NCBI GenBank assembly: GCA_026398275.1
Contig: JAPLTF010000060.1
Location: 62,001-126,000, forward strand
Source: Verrucomicrobiota bacterium
GTDB taxonomy: Bacteria > Verrucomicrobiota > Verrucomicrobiia > Chthoniobacterales > Terrimicrobiaceae
Reading direction: 5' to 3'
DNA length: 64,000 nt
Position numbers and translations under genes: made by a program. Shown piece by piece: positions 8,409 through 16,601 of the stretch. Below the pieces are notes generated by a model that saw nothing but the letters and a program-made list of their open reading frames with translations, was not told where the DNA came from and made no database searches. The stretch's first letter is position 1; every line of letters begins with the position of its first letter.

Positions 8409-9677
8409 ATGAGCACGACAATTATGGAAAACGAGTTGGAGACCCCGGCCTGGCCGGAATGGTTTGACCAGGGGGCCGCCATCCAGGAATACGAGTCCAC
8501 CCCGCAGCCGACGCGCAAGGATGAGTCCTGGCGGTTTGCAAACATCGCGGCCTTGAGCCTCGATGGCTTTGTGCCGGCTCCGGCGGTCTCGAATGAAGGC
8601 CGCCTCATCGTGGCATCGGCCGGCATGGGCAAATCCGCCGCGAAGATGATTTTTGCAAACAACGCGCTCATCCATGAGGACGCATCCCGGCTTCCGGACG
8701 GTGTGGTCTTCGTCCCGCTCGAGGTGGCCGCCCGCGATCATGCGGCGCTCTTCAAAAAATACTTCATGGCCCAGCCGGTCGAGCTGGGCTCGCACAAATA
8801 CGCGGCGCTGCACAAGGGCCGGGTCACGAGCGGGGCATTTCTTTATGTCCCGCCCGATACCGAGGTGGCGTTGCCGGTGGAGATTTTCCACTGGGTCGAG
8901 GGCGCATGCTCGTCGGTTTTTCCTCACACCCTGATCATCTGCGGGCAGAACAGCCAGGTGACGGTTGTGGACCGCTTTCAAAGCGCCGACGGGCTCAAAG
9001 CCTTTGCCTGCGGGGTCAACGACCTGCACCTCGCGCCCGGAGCGCGCCTGACCTACGTCGCCGTGCAGGAATGGTCGCGCGACTCGCTCGCGTTTCACCT
9101 GAACTCGACGATCGTGGACCGCGATGCCGTCTGCACATCCCTGACCGCAAATCTTGGAGGCGGCACCGTGCGCGGAGAGAGTCTCAGCCGGCTCGTCGGC
9201 GAGCGGGCGCGCAGCGAAATGTATTCGATCAATCCCGTGGATGGAACCCGCGAGATCGACCAGCGGACGCTGCAGGACCATGTGGCCCCGAATGCCACGA
9301 GCGATCTCCTTTACCTCAATGCCCTCGACGACAAGGCCCGGACGATCTTTGCAGGCCTGATCAAAGTTCAGCCGGGCGCGAACGGGACGGATGCCTACCA
9401 GAAGGTCCGCAATCTCATTCTTAGCGACGAGGCGGATCCGAACTCGATGCCCGGTCTGGAAATCCTCAGCGATGACGTCCGATGTTCCCACGGGGCCACC
9501 AACGGACCGGTAAGCGAGGATGAACTCTTCTACCTGCAGGCCAGGGGAATCCCCCGCGAGGCCGCCAGCCGCCTCATCGTGAACGGATTCTTCAATGCCC
9601 TGCTGGAAAAAATCTCAGATGAGGAACTCCGCGAATATCTCATGGACCTCCTCGCCAGGCGCCTGGCGGTTTCCTGA
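8409..9677 (+). CDS. sufD: SufD, Fe-S cluster assembly protein
   Basis: A 422-residue SufD-type protein. The N-terminal TRKDESWRFANIAAL motif and the C-terminal beta-helix (with CSHGATNGPVSEDELFYLQARGIP, which contains the functional histidine region, and NGFFNALLEKI) are typical. It is the non-catalytic partner of SufB. No sufS, sufE or sufU follows in the window, so the cysteine desulfurase must be encoded elsewhere. The hairpin cluster just downstream may end or protect the transcript. Confidence 0.95.
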   Translation: MSTTIMENELETPAWPEWFDQGAAIQEYESTPQPTRKDESWRFANIAALSLDGFVPAPAVSNEGRLIVASAGMGKSAAKMIFANNALIHEDASRLPDGVVFVPLEVAARDHAALFKKYFMAQPVELGSHKYAALHKGRVTSGAFLYVPPDTEVALPVEIFHWVEGACSSVFPHTLIICGQNSQVTVVDRFQSADGLKAFACGVNDLHLAPGARLTYVAVQEWSRDSLAFHLNSTIVDRDAVCTSLTANLGGGTVRGESLSRLVGERARSEMYSINPVDGTREIDQRTLQDHVAPNATSDLLYLNALDDKARTIFAGLIKVQPGANGTDAYQKVRNLILSDEADPNSMPGLEILSDDVRCSHGATNGPVSEDELFYLQARGIPREAASRLIVNGFFNALLEKISDEELREYLMDLLARRLAVS

Positions 9678-9693
9678 GCACTCGTCCGGGGAG

Positions 9694-9792
9694 CATACGC
9701 GCCCTCGCGTGTGGTGTCCGGCGCCCCCGCCGGACAATTCGTAATGAGCCGCCCCCTTGGCGGCGCATAACCATCCGGCGATATGCCCGGAT
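9694..9792. repeat. Run of four hairpins after sufD
   Basis: Four separate inverted repeats stand in about 100 bases: 9694-9713 (CATACGCG/CGCGTGTG with one wobble pair), 9716-9735 (perfect GTCCGGCG/CGCCGGAC around a CCCC loop), 9748-9764 (GCCGCC/GGCGGC) and 9773-9792 (ATCCGG/CCGGAT). No U-tract follows any of them, so they are not simple intrinsic terminators. They may be a transcript-end stabiliser or a cluster of mobile palindromes. This accounts for most of the 196-base gap before the next gene. Confidence 0.6.
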
Positions 9793-9873
9793 CAGCTTCT
9801 GCGCTTGCCTGTGCGCGGCAAAAATCCACCGGTCGATCTTGACGATGGCCCGGTCGCCTCATATCGCAGAGGA

Positions 9874-10548
9874 ATGTCCAAACGACGAAATTCCAAGCGG
9901 CGCAATCGCCTTGGTTCGAGCGGGGGGCAGGAGCCCGCCGTAGTGCAGCTGATGAGCTTCGAGATCACTTGGGATGTCATGCCGGATCCTCAGACGGACG
10001 CCCTGCCTGGTACGACTCGCGACCGTATGCAAAAACTGTTTGATCTCGTTCACGAGAAGCCGAAAAAGGCGATTCCAGAACTGCGTGAACTGGCGGCCCG
10101 GCACCCCGAAGTGCTCAGCTTGCGGAACTGGCTCGTCAGCGCCCTTCGACGGGGTTCCTCCTCCGACCGGGACGAAGCTTTTGCGATCTGCGAGCAGCTG
10201 TTTCGCGAGAAGCCGGGCTATTTTTTTGCCCGCACCACTCTCGCGGACCTGTTGCTCGACCAAGGGCGCGTGGAAGATGCTGCCGAACTCCTGTTCGGCC
10301 CGGAAGCGATGCTCCCGCGCCTCTACCCGGGGCGCAAGGTTTACCACATTTCGGAAATCCGCCATTGGGCCTACTTGTGCGGCAGGACTAAAATCCTTCA
10401 AGGTGAGCCTGAGAGCGCTCGCAGCTACCGCAACATGCTGGAGGAACTGGAGCCCGGCTCGCCACCCGTCCAGCACCTGGACGGCATGCTTGAACGTGAG
10501 GCGGGCATGCTCGGCAAATTGATGGCCGTTTTCCGGAAGCTCACATAG
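9874..10548 (+). CDS. Conserved-looking hypothetical protein with TPR-like repeats
   Basis: A 224-residue soluble protein. The N-terminus is strongly basic (SKRRNSKRRNR). Residues about 60-215 form helical repeats with alternating Ala/Leu positions that look like degenerate tetratricopeptide repeats (AIPELRELAARHPEVLSLRNWL, then EAFAICEQLFREKPGYFFARTTLADLLLDQG, then a third unit). There is no signal peptide or membrane segment. TPR proteins usually mediate protein contacts, and a specific function cannot be assigned. The ATG at 9874 has a purine-rich AGAGGA only two bases upstream, which is too close for a standard ribosome site, so the start is uncertain. Longer versions would run through the hairpin cluster. 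Confidence 0.6.
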   Translation: MSKRRNSKRRNRLGSSGGQEPAVVQLMSFEITWDVMPDPQTDALPGTTRDRMQKLFDLVHEKPKKAIPELRELAARHPEVLSLRNWLVSALRRGSSSDRDEAFAICEQLFREKPGYFFARTTLADLLLDQGRVEDAAELLFGPEAMLPRLYPGRKVYHISEIRHWAYLCGRTKILQGEPESARSYRNMLEELEPGSPPVQHLDGMLEREAGMLGKLMAVFRKLT

Positions 10549-11116
10549 AAACGCGTTGAGACAGTGTGAAAAGTGTGCGTTTAAGCCTGAAAAGAGCAGA
10601 AGAGGCCCGCGAATCACGGGCATGTAGGCATTCAAGTTTTTTCTTCACATTCTTTTGATTTTTCTGCTCCGCTTGCCGTCAGGCAAGCCTGATTGAGGTT
10701 CCCCCCGAACGCCTGCCGCGGCGAGCGGTGCGGGGTTTGGGGGCGCACAGCCCCCATCAAACTGGTTGGCTTGGAGGTTCCGATTCATCGTGCAGGCACA
10801 GCATTCGGCGTTGGAGTTCGGCTATGCACCCGTTGACGTTTGCGGGCAACCCCATGTCGGCCCGCAGGTTCTTGCCCAGAACAATAATGAGTTTTTGAAG
10901 TTTGCGCTTGAGGTGCGGGCGCCGATCTGAAAGTCCGGTGATCTGGCCGGTTTGAAAATCGGATACTTCCGAGCGGGCGTTTTCTTCAAAAGCTTCCCAC
11001 AAGGCTCTTCTTCCTTGGTCTTATTCTTCGTCTTGTTAGGGGGTGGCGGGGGCGTGGATTTTCTTCGTTGAAACGGATTTTATCCTCAGGTTCGGCGGCT
11101 CAATTTGAGCCTGCCG
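10549..11116. other. Repeat-rich region with little coding evidence
   Basis: Between the TPR-like gene and the CxxC protein are a perfect 7-bp hairpin at 10671-10688 (GCTTGCC-GTCA-GGCAAGC) and a 6-bp hairpin at 10739-10755 (GGGGGC-GCACA-GCCCCC). The flanking text GGGGTTTGGGGGCGCACAGC is a common boilerplate of dispersed repeats. One doubtful minus-strand reading frame lies inside (listed separately). Nothing else is recognisable. Confidence 0.5.
10757..11002 (-). CDS. Doubtful small hypothetical protein
   Basis: An 81-codon frame, mostly charged and helical, with several Leu/Ile heptad-like positions in the middle (KLQKLIIVLGKNL). It matches no family I recognise. Its stop codon is two bases from the GGGGGC/GCCCCC hairpin, which could act as its transcript end. 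The region is otherwise repeat-like, so this may be a remnant or a chance frame. Confidence 0.25.
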   Translation of the reverse strand: MWEAFEENARSEVSDFQTGQITGLSDRRPHLKRKLQKLIIVLGKNLRADMGLPANVNGCIAELQRRMLCLHDESEPPSQPV

Positions 11117-11356
11117 ATGAAAGCGAAAACGACATTCAACTGCCTGCATTGCAGGAAAAAGCACGTCTGCGATCCGCGTAATCGCGGGCGGCAATGCTAT
11201 TGCGGGAAGCCGGAGTGTCGGCAGGCATCGAAGGCGGCGAGCCAGAGGCGGTGGGCAGGCAAGCCGGAGAACGAAAACTACTTTCGAGGGGCGGAAAATA
11301 TCGAGCGCGTCCGGGAGTGGGTCCCTCCCGGAGACATTCCTGCCTCAAAAATGTGA
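11117..11356 (+). pseudogene. Truncated CxxC/YCG...C protein of the mobile-element-associated type
   Basis: Seventy-nine codons with two CxxC-like knuckles (FNCLHCRKKHVCDP and QCYCGKPECRQASKAASQRRW). The second is the hallmark of a short protein family that is abundant near transposable elements and recombinases in Verrucomicrobiota, Planctomycetes and Proteobacteria (recollection). Family members I recall continue after the FRGxENIxRVxEW motif with a conserved HPGYW segment. Here the frame departs right after RVREW and stops 12 codons later, so the C-terminus seems lost. I infer a decayed accessory gene of a mobile element, in keeping with the repeats on both sides. Confidence 0.55.
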
Positions 11357-11685
11357 ATCGCGTTCCGTTTTTCATCGCTCTGCGCATCCCGATCTTGGCC
11401 GTCAGGGTGACATTTGCAAGCGCCGGAGCATTTCAATGCGGCCCAGCCGGCCGCTCATCCGCGGCCGCGCTTCGCGCGAGTCGGGACGAACACGGCGACA
11501 CAGCGCCGTTGCTACAACACCAACGCCTCAGACTCGCTTTGCGCCCGATGTAGCCGCCCCGCTGTGCCGGGGCGTGCTCGCGGCTTCGCCGCCACATCTT
11601 TTGCCACTCTCACAGATGCCCTCCATCCTCGATGTCCGATATTCCTGCTTTCCTCATTCGCAACAAACCGTTCTCATTGTGTTCC
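11357..11685. other. Intergenic repeat region before the Old Yellow Enzyme gene
   Basis: The stretch holds two hairpins: 11492-11509 (ACGGCG-ACACAG-CGCCGT) and 11556-11573 (GCCCCG-CTGTGC-CGGGGC). They share a GTGT/GTGC-containing loop style and look like members of a dispersed palindrome family. The in-frame extension upstream of the OYE start (from 11632) is not supported by family alignment. No other gene is visible. Confidence 0.5.
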
Positions 11686-12756
11686 ATGAGCACGCTCTTT
11701 GACCCCTTCACCGTCCGAAACGTCACATTCCGCAACCGGATCGGCATCTCCCCGATGTGCCAATACAGCTCTCAGGATGGATTCGCGAACGACTGGCATC
11801 TCGTCCACCTTGGCGCGTTCGCAACCGGTGGGGCGGGGCTGGTGATCGCGGAGGCCACGGCGGTCGAGCCCAGGGGACGCATCACGCCGTTCTGCGCGGG
11901 GCTCTGGGAGGACGCGCAGATCGGGCCGCTGCTGAGGATTACGCAATTTCTCAAACAGCACGGCGCGGTCGCCGGGATCCAGCTTGCCCATGCGGGCCGC
12001 AAGGCGGGCGCATCGCGTCCGTGGGAAGGCGACCGACTGCTCGGCGAGGAGGAAGGCGGATGGGAACCCTGGGGGCCGAGCGCGATTGCCTTCGGTGACA
12101 ATCTGCCGCGTGCGCCACACGAGATGACCGTGCAGGAAATCCATGGCGTGACCGCCCGCTTTGTGGAGGCCACCCGGCGAGCGGTCGCGGCGGGATTTGA
12201 GTTCGTCGAGCTCCATGCCGCCCATGGCTACCTCGCCCACAGTTTTCTCTCTCCGCTCTCGAACCACCGCGCCGACGAATACGGCGGAAGTTTTGAAAAC
12301 CGCACCCGGTTTACCCTCGAGACCTTCCGCGCGATGCGTCAGGTCTGGCCGGAAAACCTTCCCATGGCGGTGCGCCTGTCCTGCACGGACTGGGTCGAGG
12401 GCGGCTGGGCCATCGAAGATTCTGTCGAGCTCTCCAAGCGGCTGAAGGCCGAAGGAGCGGATTTCATCGACTGCAGTTCAGGTGCCATCGTGCCCGATGC
12501 AAAAATTCCCTTCGCCCCCGGATTCCAGGTTCCGTTCGCCGAGCGGATCCGCAAGGAGGCCGGGATCGCGACGATGGCGGTCGGAGGGATCACGGATCCC
12601 CGGATGGCCGCAGAAATCATCGCAGAGGGACGAGCGGACATTGTGCTCATCGCGAGGGAATCCCTCCGCGACCCGCACTGGCCGGCGCGCGCCGCGCACG
12701 AACTCCTCGGCAGCCGCTTCTCAAGCCAGCTGCCGGTTCAATACTGCATGGTTTGA
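11686..12756 (+). CDS. Old Yellow Enzyme family flavin oxidoreductase (YqjM-like)
   Basis: A 356-residue FMN-dependent TIM barrel. The N-terminal motif FRNRIGISPMCQYSSQDG carries the redox-tuning Cys25 of the YqjM (thermophilic-like) OYE branch. The FMN/substrate histidine region HAAHGYLAHSFLSPLSN follows at about 177, then the NHRADEYGGSFENRTRF motif, and VGGIT plus ADIVLIARESLRDPHWP near the C-terminus for phosphate binding. Such enzymes use NAD(P)H to reduce activated C=C bonds and have roles in stress or detoxification. The ATG at 11686 begins the conserved LFDPFTVRNVTFRNRI region. The gene converges with the lolA-like gene, with eight bases between the stops. Confidence 0.92.
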   Translation: MSTLFDPFTVRNVTFRNRIGISPMCQYSSQDGFANDWHLVHLGAFATGGAGLVIAEATAVEPRGRITPFCAGLWEDAQIGPLLRITQFLKQHGAVAGIQLAHAGRKAGASRPWEGDRLLGEEEGGWEPWGPSAIAFGDNLPRAPHEMTVQEIHGVTARFVEATRRAVAAGFEFVELHAAHGYLAHSFLSPLSNHRADEYGGSFENRTRFTLETFRAMRQVWPENLPMAVRLSCTDWVEGGWAIEDSVELSKRLKAEGADFIDCSSGAIVPDAKIPFAPGFQVPFAERIRKEAGIATMAVGGITDPRMAAEIIAEGRADIVLIARESLRDPHWPARAAHELLGSRFSSQLPVQYCMV

Positions 12757-12764
12757 CCGCCGCG

Positions 12765-13403
12765 TCAGCCGCCGAGAGGGGCGACGACGGTGGCTGTGGC
12801 GGGAGGGGTGAAGGAAAAGTCGATCGAGCCCAGCGGCAGGATCTTTTCGTTCGAATAGGTCGTGTTGATGCGGTCGCCCTCTTTGCCGACCATGATCGAG
12901 GAGCGGAGTTTGAGCGACTTGTCGAGTTCGAGGGTGATGGTCTGGAGCATCCGGCGGAGAGGGCCGGAGCGGGGGCTGAGTTCGAGGCGGTAGCCGTTGT
13001 CGAGGCCGGTCGCGGTGACCTTGAAGTTCTCGGCGAGCTTCCGGAACTGGAGGGCCTGCCCGAGCGCGGAGAACAGCTGGCCGGGGCCCCGGCTGTCGAG
13101 CGGGTATTTTTCCACCTGCTGAAAGTCCGGGTAATACATCCAGAGGAACTTCCCATCGCAGACGGTCAGGTTTTTTGTCTTCCGGAGAAATTGTTCCGGC
13201 GGCTCGAATGCGATCGTGCCCTTCTCGACGACCGGTTCGCTCCACATCGGGAGTGTTCGCTTCTCCACGAACTCCGCCTGGACCGCGTGCCCGGCGCGCG
13301 AATCCGCGATGCGGGAAATCAGCGCGGTTGTGTCGGCCTCGTTGAGCGGCTGACAGAATGCCTGGGTGGAACAAATGAGAAGTGCGGCAAGGGCGGGTTT
13401 CAT
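12765..13403 (-). CDS. LolA-like outer-membrane lipoprotein carrier
   Basis: A 212-residue periplasmic protein with a signal peptide (about 1-18, ending CQP). A LolA-type half-barrel is suggested by the QAEFVEKRTLPMWSEPVVEKGTIAFEPPEQFLRKT opening and the DGKFLWMYYPDFQQVEKYPL strand pair. Classic LolA moves lipoproteins from the LolCDE complex to the outer membrane. LolA paralogues also occur in aryl-polyene and related envelope-lipid clusters, where they are thought to shuttle a lipidic product. It is the last gene of a five-gene operon and overlaps the acyltransferase by four bases (ATGA), so the second role is the more likely one here. Confidence 0.78.
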   Translation of the reverse strand: MKPALAALLICSTQAFCQPLNEADTTALISRIADSRAGHAVQAEFVEKRTLPMWSEPVVEKGTIAFEPPEQFLRKTKNLTVCDGKFLWMYYPDFQQVEKYPLDSRGPGQLFSALGQALQFRKLAENFKVTATGLDNGYRLELSPRSGPLRRMLQTITLELDKSLKLRSSIMVGKEGDRINTTYSNEKILPLGSIDFSFTPPATATVVAPLGG

Positions 13404-14293
13404 GGTGAGAGCGGGACAAAGTGATACCACTGGAGTGGGTCCCGCTGAAAGTCGCGTATCAGAGTCTCTGCTACGCGGCGGGTGCAATCGGCCAGCGACT
13501 CGTCGCGGGGCAGGCTGCGGTCCGCAACGACCAGCGGGTTCGTGCTCACGGTATAGCGCCCGTTTGGAGTCCGGCGCACACTCGCGGCCAGAATGGGGCA
13601 GCCGACCATCCAGGAGAGGAGGGCGGGTGCCATGGAGAACGGGATTTTTCCGCCGGGAAGTTCGACCTCCATCGCGCGGCCTCCCATCGGACGGTCCACG
13701 AGCATGGCGGTGAGCCGGCCGCTCTCGATCGCGGTTGCGGCGCGGAGCGAGGAGAACGTGTCGGCCCCGAGCTCGATCGTCTCGGCTCCCCAGCGCAGGC
13801 GGTAGTCGGCGCGCCAGCGGGTCAGCTCATCGCTGGGCTCGGCGTAGGTGACGACGCTGACAGGGACGCCTTTTGTCCCGAGCACCAGAGCGCCGTATTC
13901 AAAAAATCCAAAGTGCCCGGTCGCGAGCACGGCCCCGCGCCCGGCAGGAAACTCCGGCAGCGGACCCTCGATGTCGGCGAGAGCGGCGGCCTCCTCGCGG
14001 GACTTCCCCGCCAGATAAAAATAGTCCGCCAGGGTCTTCGCAAAATTTTCAAAGACCTTCGGTGCCGACCGGCGAGGCGAGGGATGGCCGAGCAGTTCGA
14101 GGTTCCGCGCGACGACCGACACGATGCCCGGCTGCGTCGCGCAATACATCCGGGCCAGCACCGACCCGATCATCGAACTCCCGCTGCGGCCGACCGCTCC
14201 CGAGACCGAACGGAGAAAGGAAAATGCGGTGCTGGTATACCCCAGGCGGTAGGCGAGCCGCTCGGTATGGGGTGTTAAGGAATCTGGCATCAT
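13400..14293 (-). CDS. LpxL/HtrB-like lysophospholipid acyltransferase
   Basis: A 297-residue protein of the lipid A biosynthesis acyltransferase family. It has the catalytic HxxxxE motif (His127 to Glu132 in ATGHFGFFEYG), a substrate loop with VDRPMGG around the middle, and the C-terminal RDPLQWYHFVPLSP that resembles the family's PEQWxWxH end. It probably transfers an acyl chain to a glycolipid at the inner membrane. It overlaps the preceding deacetylase gene by four bases (ATGA) and lolA downstream in the same way. The acceptor is unknown. The operon includes both a PlsC-type and an LpxL-type acyltransferase, which suggests a product with two acyl positions. Confidence 0.82.
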   Translation of the reverse strand: MMPDSLTPHTERLAYRLGYTSTAFSFLRSVSGAVGRSGSSMIGSVLARMYCATQPGIVSVVARNLELLGHPSPRRSAPKVFENFAKTLADYFYLAGKSREEAAALADIEGPLPEFPAGRGAVLATGHFGFFEYGALVLGTKGVPVSVVTYAEPSDELTRWRADYRLRWGAETIELGADTFSSLRAATAIESGRLTAMLVDRPMGGRAMEVELPGGKIPFSMAPALLSWMVGCPILAASVRRTPNGRYTVSTNPLVVADRSLPRDESLADCTRRVAETLIRDFQRDPLQWYHFVPLSP

Positions 14294-15042
14294 TCCACAT
14301 CGGCCCCGGAGGGAATGACACACCGGAATCCCCTCGCCGAGATTTCGCCCAGAAGAAGCTCCAAGGTTTCGGCGCTCCGCCGCCCCGGGCCTTCATGCAT
14401 GAGGAGGATCGCTCCGGGCTCCAGGTCGCGCACGATCCGCGCAACGACGTGTTCGGGATTCGCTCCGGGAATGCCGTCCAGCCCGGCTGCGGACCATCCG
14501 GCGACGCGGAGCCAGGACCGGGCGGCTGCCGGGTGGACGCAGGAATTTGTCAGCCCGGCCGGCGAGCGGAACCACGAGGGATCCACGCCGGCGGCAACCC
14601 GGATGGCATGGCTGCAGCGCACGATTTCCGCACGGATGGCGCAGCATGGCATCGCCCAAAAAAGCCCGGATGGATGAGAATAGGAGTGGTTTTCAAGCGT
14701 GTGGCCCTCCGCAACGATCCGCCGACAGAGCGAGCGGTTCCAATCGACCTTGCTCCCGATGACAAAGAAGGAGGCTTTCGCGTCCGCAGCAGCCAGAAGC
14801 TCCAGGAGGCGGGGGGTCTGTTCCGGATCCGGTCCGTCATCGATCGTCAGCCAGACTCCCTTCTCATCCGTGCGGAACCGGTGGGCGATCGGTCCGTTGA
14901 GATCGCTATTGCGCAGGAGCGTGGGACCGAGCCTCAGGATTTCATGGATCGTCCAGGCAGCCATCCTCGCCCGTCCGCGAAGGAGCACGGTCGCCGCGAG
15001 CGCAAACTTCCGCGCGGTCAGGATCTGTTTTCGTGTGCTCAT
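14290..15042 (-). CDS. Polysaccharide deacetylase (NodB domain)
   Basis: A 250-residue protein with a NodB-type carbohydrate esterase domain. Motif 1 is LTIDDGPDPEQT (catalytic base Asp68, metal Asp69) and motif 2 is NHSYSHP (metal ligands His119 and His123). A motif-3-like WFRSPAG and a late LMHEG complete the set. The N-terminus has a weak hydrophobic stretch but no clear signal peptide. It would remove N- or O-acetyl groups from a sugar. I chose the ATG at 15042, which overlaps the upstream glycosyltransferase stop by four bases. The longer frame from 15093 lies inside that gene. Confidence 0.85.
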   Translation of the reverse strand: MSTRKQILTARKFALAATVLLRGRARMAAWTIHEILRLGPTLLRNSDLNGPIAHRFRTDEKGVWLTIDDGPDPEQTPRLLELLAAADAKASFFVIGSKVDWNRSLCRRIVAEGHTLENHSYSHPSGLFWAMPCCAIRAEIVRCSHAIRVAAGVDPSWFRSPAGLTNSCVHPAAARSWLRVAGWSAAGLDGIPGANPEHVVARIVRDLEPGAILLMHEGPGRRSAETLELLLGEISARGFRCVIPSGADVE

Positions 15043-15776
15043 TGGCGTCGGAGTGCGAGAAGCCGTGGAATATGCAGAAGCATCTGCAAACACAAGCGCA
15101 CATGGACGCGGGTGAGAAGAAGATTGTCCCGGACATATCGAAAATGCGTCACCCCGCCATCGGCCTGCGGCGGGTAGCGGACCGGCACGGGCACGTTGAT
15201 GACAGGCACGCCCGCCCAGAGGAGTCGGACCGCCAGCACCGTGTCGAAATCAAATCTCCGGCCGGACTTTGTGGATTCGAGGATGCGGATCGACGGCTTC
15301 AGCGGGTAGAGGCGGAATCCGAACAGCGAGTCCGCGGCACCGAGGCCCCAGGTCTCGAGCCCTGCAAAAAAATTACCGACGAGCCGTCCCTTGACCCGCT
15401 CGGCAGGCGCGTCGGGCCCGAAGACGGGAACCCCGGCGATCAGATGCCCCGGGTTCTCCGCGCAGAGTTCGAGAAATTGCGGGATCGCCTCCGCCGCGTG
15501 CTGGCCGTCCGCATCCATCACGATCGCATGCGAAAATCCTGCCGCGACAGCCTCCCGGAACGCCACGAGCACAGCGGCACCCTTTCCGGAATTTTTTCCC
15601 AGCGAAATCACGCGATACCCGTCGCCCGCCAGCTTGACGGCTGCATCCGCGCTGGCGTCCGTGCTGCCGTCAATGACAGCCCAGACGGGATCGCAGAACC
15701 GCCTTGCGGCCTGCATCGTTCGGGGAAGCTGGTCTCCACTGTTGTAGCTTGGGAGAATGACAAGGCAGGAACCCAT
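15039..15776 (-). CDS. Family 2 glycosyltransferase
   Basis: A 245-residue GT-A fold enzyme similar to dolichyl-phosphate-mannose synthase-like GT2 proteins. It has the nucleotide-binding start LVILPSYNSGDQL, VIDGSTDAS, the metal-binding DAD motif (Asp88, Asp90 in VMDADGQHAAEAI) and a lipid-acceptor-type C-terminus. No long membrane segment is seen, although the last 30 residues are amphipathic. I place the start at 15776, where ATG overlaps the preceding stop by one base (TGATG). In this operon it could add a sugar to an acylated lipid that the next enzyme deacetylates. Confidence 0.85.
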   Translation of the reverse strand: MGSCLVILPSYNSGDQLPRTMQAARRFCDPVWAVIDGSTDASADAAVKLAGDGYRVISLGKNSGKGAAVLVAFREAVAAGFSHAIVMDADGQHAAEAIPQFLELCAENPGHLIAGVPVFGPDAPAERVKGRLVGNFFAGLETWGLGAADSLFGFRLYPLKPSIRILESTKSGRRFDFDTVLAVRLLWAGVPVINVPVPVRYPPQADGGVTHFRYVRDNLLLTRVHVRLCLQMLLHIPRLLALRRQ

Positions 15777-16555
15777 CAGAAACGGGACTCCGGCTTTTCC
15801 AATTCCGTGCGGAACCAAGCTTCGACCCGCCTGCTGAACTCGGGAGGGGTTTCGTCCGGTTTGGGGAAGAACCGCTCGCCGGCGCGAAGAACAAAATGCA
15901 ACGGGCCTTCGGTGGGGGAAAAAAGCGACACGCCCTTGGTGAGATGAGTGCCGCGGTATTCGATCACGATCGTCTGCACGGCGGCCTGCGACCGGGTTGC
16001 CACCATGGCAAAGCCATGTTTGAAGCGGTTCAGCGGGGGGGTGATCGTCCGTGTGCCTTCGGGAAAAATGAGAACGTTTCCTCCGGTCCGGATCTTCTCG
16101 ATGCCCTGCCGGACAAACGCGGGCCCGGAGTCATTTGTGATATACCCGCCCAGCAAGGCGCTTCCGCACAGTGCGGGGTTCCTGAGCAGGTCCGCCCGCA
16201 TCACGCAAGCCGCAGGCGGGAGGCGCGACAGAAGGAGCACCGCATCCAGCAAGGCAGGATGGTTCGAGACGATCACGGTTCCCCGGATGTCCTGCAAAGC
16301 TTCCAAGCCCTGGACTTCGAGTTGGAGCATCCCGAGCGCCCTCATGCCCCGCGCAAAAATCCGGAATAGCCCGCGCACCATCTTTTGTCCGGTCCGAACC
16401 GGGATGCGGCTGCCAGCGAGGAGGTGCAAAATCCAGAACACCGGCGAGCCGATGATGCCGAGCGCAAAAAAAAGACCGGTGGCCAACATCTGCCGGATGT
16501 AGGAGCCGGGGCGGAATTTTCCGGTGCGCCTCTGGCATCCGGCCGTCTCATTCAT
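15776..16555 (-). CDS. PlsC-type 1-acyl-glycerol-3-phosphate acyltransferase
   Basis: A 259-residue acyltransferase with an N-terminal membrane segment (about 24-48), the catalytic HxxxxD motif (His99 to Asp104 in NHPALLDA) and the phosphate-binding FPEGTR motif (about 164-169). I chose the ATG at 16555 because longer frames (16582 or 16654) run towards or into the end of the 4-alpha-glucanotransferase gene. It is the first gene of the operon plsC, glycosyltransferase, deacetylase, LpxL-like, LolA-like. General phospholipid synthesis is possible, but the context points to a dedicated envelope glycolipid. Confidence 0.82.
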   Translation of the reverse strand: MNETAGCQRRTGKFRPGSYIRQMLATGLFFALGIIGSPVFWILHLLAGSRIPVRTGQKMVRGLFRIFARGMRALGMLQLEVQGLEALQDIRGTVIVSNHPALLDAVLLLSRLPPAACVMRADLLRNPALCGSALLGGYITNDSGPAFVRQGIEKIRTGGNVLIFPEGTRTITPPLNRFKHGFAMVATRSQAAVQTIVIEYRGTHLTKGVSLFSPTEGPLHFVLRAGERFFPKPDETPPEFSRRVEAWFRTELEKPESRF

Positions 16556-16601
16556 GCGGGAGCTGGCTCTCAGTGTGGCCATGGATGCGGAGGCGGGGGA
16601 G

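Noticed and set aside
9694-9792. CRISPR-like array after sufD
   Set aside because: The repeats are palindromes of differing sequence with no constant repeat unit or regular spacers.
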